From the NCBI RefSeq assembly GCF_900199405.1, contig NZ_LT963430.1:1240001-1304000 (forward strand): DNA of 64,000 bases. The letters run 5' to 3'. The DNA comes from Beduinella massiliensis (GTDB taxonomy: Bacteria > Bacillota > Clostridia > Christensenellales > Aristaeellaceae). Below are positions 62,008-64,000 of this stretch, piece by piece. The position numbers and the translations under genes were made by a program. How positions within the stretch are numbered: position 1 is the first letter of the stretch; each line of letters opens with the position of its first letter. The notes beneath the pieces are model-generated. The model was not told the DNA's origin and did no database searches. It worked only from the letters and a program-made list of their open reading frames with translations.

Positions 62008-64000
62008 AGAGCTACCTCGACCTGATTCCCATTTCCGCGCGCGTGCACCGCAAGCAAAACCGCATGACGCTGCTGTGCATCGCGCTGTCCGTGTTTCTGG
62101 TGAGCGCGATCTTCGGCATGGCGGACATGGAGGTGCGCAGCCAGCGGATGCAGGCGATCAAGGACAATGGCAACTGGCATGCCGCGTTTGAGGGCATTTC
62201 GGACGAGGAAGCGCGAATGATCGCCGCGCGCCCAGAGGTCGCGGCCGCGGGACGCTACGCCGTCGTGGACGGCGAGGCATACGTCGTTAAGGGGAAGCGG
62301 GCGGCTATCGTCGGCATGGACGAAGCGCCCTTTCAGGAAATCCTCGGCCTGCGCGTGGTCGAGGGCGCGTACCCGGCGGATCAGGACGAGGTCGCGCTCA
62401 CCGAAAGCGCGAAGGAGGTACTGGGCTTTTCGCTCGGCGACGAGGCGCGCCTTTCGCATCCGGGCGGAGAGTCGGTCTTCACCGTGACCGGGTTTATCGA
62501 AAATGCCTCCAGTTTGCTCATGACGGACGAGGTCGGCCTCATTTTAACGACGGAGGGTCTCCGTCAGGCCATCCCGGGGAGCGAATACACCGATCAGTTC
62601 TTCGTTCAGTTTTTACCTTATTGCAACATGCGCTCGGCCATCGCGGACATCACGGAGCAGTTCCAGCTTGAAGACGAGCGCTGCGCGCAGAACGTAAAGC
62701 TCATGGGCCTTTACGGTCAGAGCGGGCACAGCTACATGACGAGTCTGTACGTCGCGGCGGGGGTCCTCTTCGTGCTCGTGCTCCTCGCCGGCGTCCTGAT
62801 GATCGCCAGCAGCTTGAACAGCAACGTGGCCCAGCGCGCGGAATTCTTCGGCATGATGCGCTGCCTGGGCGCGACGCCCAAGCAGATCATGCGCTTTGTG
62901 CGGCGGGAGGCGCTGGGCTGGTGCGCGCGGGCGGTGCCCGCGGGCGCGCTTTGCAGCGTGCTGGTCGTGTGGGCGCTGTGCGCTGCGCTTCGCGCCATCA
63001 GCCCCTTTTACTTCGCGGAGCTGCCGGTGCTGGACGTGAGCGTCATCGGCATCGTCTGCGGCGTGCTGTCGGGCCTGCTCTCGGTATTGATCGCGGCGCG
63101 GGCGCCGGCCAGGCGCGCGGCCAGCGTGTCGCCGCGAACCGCGGTCAGCGGCGGCGCGAGCGAGGAGCAGCCCGTGCGGCGCGCGGCGAACACGCGCTTT
63201 CTGAAGGTCGATCTGGCGCTCGGATTGCACCACGCGCGCGCCAGCCGCAAGAATTTCATCCTGATGACCGGCTCGTTTGCGCTCAGCATCGTGCTGTTCC
63301 TCGCCTTTTCGGCGGCGATGGACTTCATGCGCCACGCGATCAGGCCGCTGCAGCCCTGGACGCCCGACGTATCCGTGGTCAGCGCGGACGAGGCCTGCGA
63401 CGTCCCCGCGGGCCTGGCGGAGAGGATTCGGGAAAACCCTGCTGTGCGGCGCGCCTACGGCCGCCAGTTTGCTTATCACATCCCGACGACCGGCGCGCGG
63501 GGCGACGGGGAGGTTCATTTGATCTCCTATGAAGATACGCAGTTCGCCTGGGCGGAGAACTCGCTGCTGGAGGGCAGCGTCGAGGCCGCAAGGGCGGCGG
63601 AGGACGCGGTGCTCTTCGTCTACAGCGGCGAGGGCGGCCCGCATGCGGGCGATTCGCTCACGCTGCGGCTCCCCGGCGGCGACCGGCGGGTGAAGGTGGC
63701 GGGCGTGCTCTCCGACAGCCCATTCGGCAGGGAGCAGGGCGTCGATCAGCTCATCTGTTCGGAACGGGCATTTCAAAATCTCACGGGGGAGCGGGATTAT
63801 ACCATCATCGACGTGCAGCTGAGGCACGGGGCGACGGACGCGGACGTCGAAGCCCTGCGCGCGCTCGCCGGGCCGAACCGGACGTTCTCCGACCGGCGGG
63901 CGAGCAACGCGGAGAATCGGGGCGCTTATTACGCGATGACGCTGTTCATGTACGGCTTCCTCTTCATCATCGCGCTGATCACGGTCATCGGCATCGTCAA
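62004..64000 (+). CDS. FtsX-type ABC permease, cut by the window end
   Basis: The frame starts at ATG 62004 and is still open at 64000, giving at least 665 residues. It begins SYLDLIPISARVHRKQNRMTLL with a first membrane helix near 22-40, a large extracellular region, and a first FtsX domain near 240-375 (VAQRAEFFGMMRCLGATPKQI is the coupling segment). A second half restarts with FILMTGSFALSIVLFLAF and another extracellular domain, and a TM helix near the edge. This two-FtsX-domain layout is the MacB-like/antibiotic-export permease group. The Arg-rich frame at 62921-63532 and the opposite-strand frame at 62613-63827 are shadows of it. Confidence 0.9.
   Translation, partial: MKSYLDLIPISARVHRKQNRMTLLCIALSVFLVSAIFGMADMEVRSQRMQAIKDNGNWHAAFEGISDEEARMIAARPEVAAAGRYAVVDGEAYVVKGKRAAIVGMDEAPFQEILGLRVVEGAYPADQDEVALTESAKEVLGFSLGDEARLSHPGGESVFTVTGFIENASSLLMTDEVGLILTTEGLRQAIPGSEYTDQFFVQFLPYCNMRSAIADITEQFQLEDERCAQNVKLMGLYGQSGHSYMTSLYVAAGVLFVLVLLAGVLMIASSLNSNVAQRAEFFGMMRCLGATPKQIMRFVRREALGWCARAVPAGALCSVLVVWALCAALRAISPFYFAELPVLDVSVIGIVCGVLSGLLSVLIAARAPARRAASVSPRTAVSGGASEEQPVRRAANTRFLKVDLALGLHHARASRKNFILMTGSFALSIVLFLAFSAAMDFMRHAIRPLQPWTPDVSVVSADEACDVPAGLAERIRENPAVRRAYGRQFAYHIPTTGARGDGEVHLISYEDTQFAWAENSLLEGSVEAARAAEDAVLFVYSGEGGPHAGDSLTLRLPGGDRRVKVAGVLSDSPFGREQGVDQLICSERAFQNLTGERDYTIIDVQLRHGATDADVEALRALAGPNRTFSDRRASNAENRGAYYAMTLFMYGFLFIIALITVIGIV

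Noticed and set aside
62613-63827. 404-residue minus-strand frame near the right edge
   Set aside because: The plus-strand permease frame from 62004 is open through 64000 with membrane helices and FtsX segments, so this is its shadow.

Overview
This window looks like chromosome of a GC-rich low-G+C-lineage (Firmicutes) anaerobe, most likely a gut-type Clostridia. The evidence is strong purine-rich ribosome binding sites, ATGA-coupled operons, a T-box leader before valS, the linked yabN-type mazG / HU / rqcP set, a fused ispDF, CheC and CheD, 4Fe-4S proteins and rho-independent terminators throughout. Placement near Christensenellales is only a guess from style and composition. No rRNA, tRNA, CRISPR array, phage module or intact transposase was seen.

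Layout. (1) 0.5-9.6 kb: one + strand chemotaxis operon with two small CheW-like genes, cheR, cheB, an MCP, cheY, cheC, cheD, a receiver-GGDEF diguanylate cyclase, cheA and cheW, with a good promoter in front and a 19-bp terminator behind. No flagellar gene is present. (2) 9.7-16.9 kb: a secreted duplicated-domain protein, an M1-type metallopeptidase, mazG, HU, rqcP, ispDF, and an unusual VTC-CotH fusion gene. (3) 16.9-24.3 kb: T-box, valS, an AT-richer multi-pass membrane protein, folC, rsmH and a ComF-like phosphoribosyltransferase. (4) 24.4-30.5 kb: an AT-richer acquired island. It has a LysR regulator divergent from an aldo/keto reductase with ferredoxin clusters, a frameshifted acetyltransferase, and a 668-residue exported SLH-flavodoxin-aldo/keto reductase fusion. 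It ends in debris: a gutted OmpR-type regulator and a nonsense-interrupted DUF6017-type replication initiator, which point to a decayed integrative element. (5) 30.6-45.6 kb: cytidylate-kinase-like protein, a heterodimeric ABC exporter, DUF2461 protein, an ECF-like sigma factor, DNA glycosylase Tag, an ANT(6)-type nucleotidyltransferase, DUF1905 protein, small pyrophosphatase, alkyltransferase-like protein, AraC-type regulator, TIGR00300 protein, HD protein, amidohydrolase, PHP phosphatase and GNAT enzyme. (6) 45.7-59.2 kb: MFS transporter, branched-chain aminotransferase, an orphan protein, RluA-type synthase, HAD phosphatase, DUF362 ferredoxin protein, RarA, a radical SAM protein, an IlvD/Edd dehydratase lacking the usual first cluster cysteine, a GH130 phosphorylase, and an AadA-like nucleotidyltransferase. 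(7) 59.3 kb to the end: response regulator, histidine kinase, ABC ATPase and an FtsX-type permease that runs off the window, a typical peptide-antibiotic sensing and efflux set.

The most unusual items are the SLH-flavodoxin-AKR fusion, the VTC-CotH fusion with a shortened kinase part, a two-hairpin intergenic repeat present at about 0.3 and 35.1 kb, and the decayed integrative-element scar at 29.6-30.4 kb. Start sites were chosen from ribosome binding sites. All family assignments come from reading the translations by eye, with no database search.
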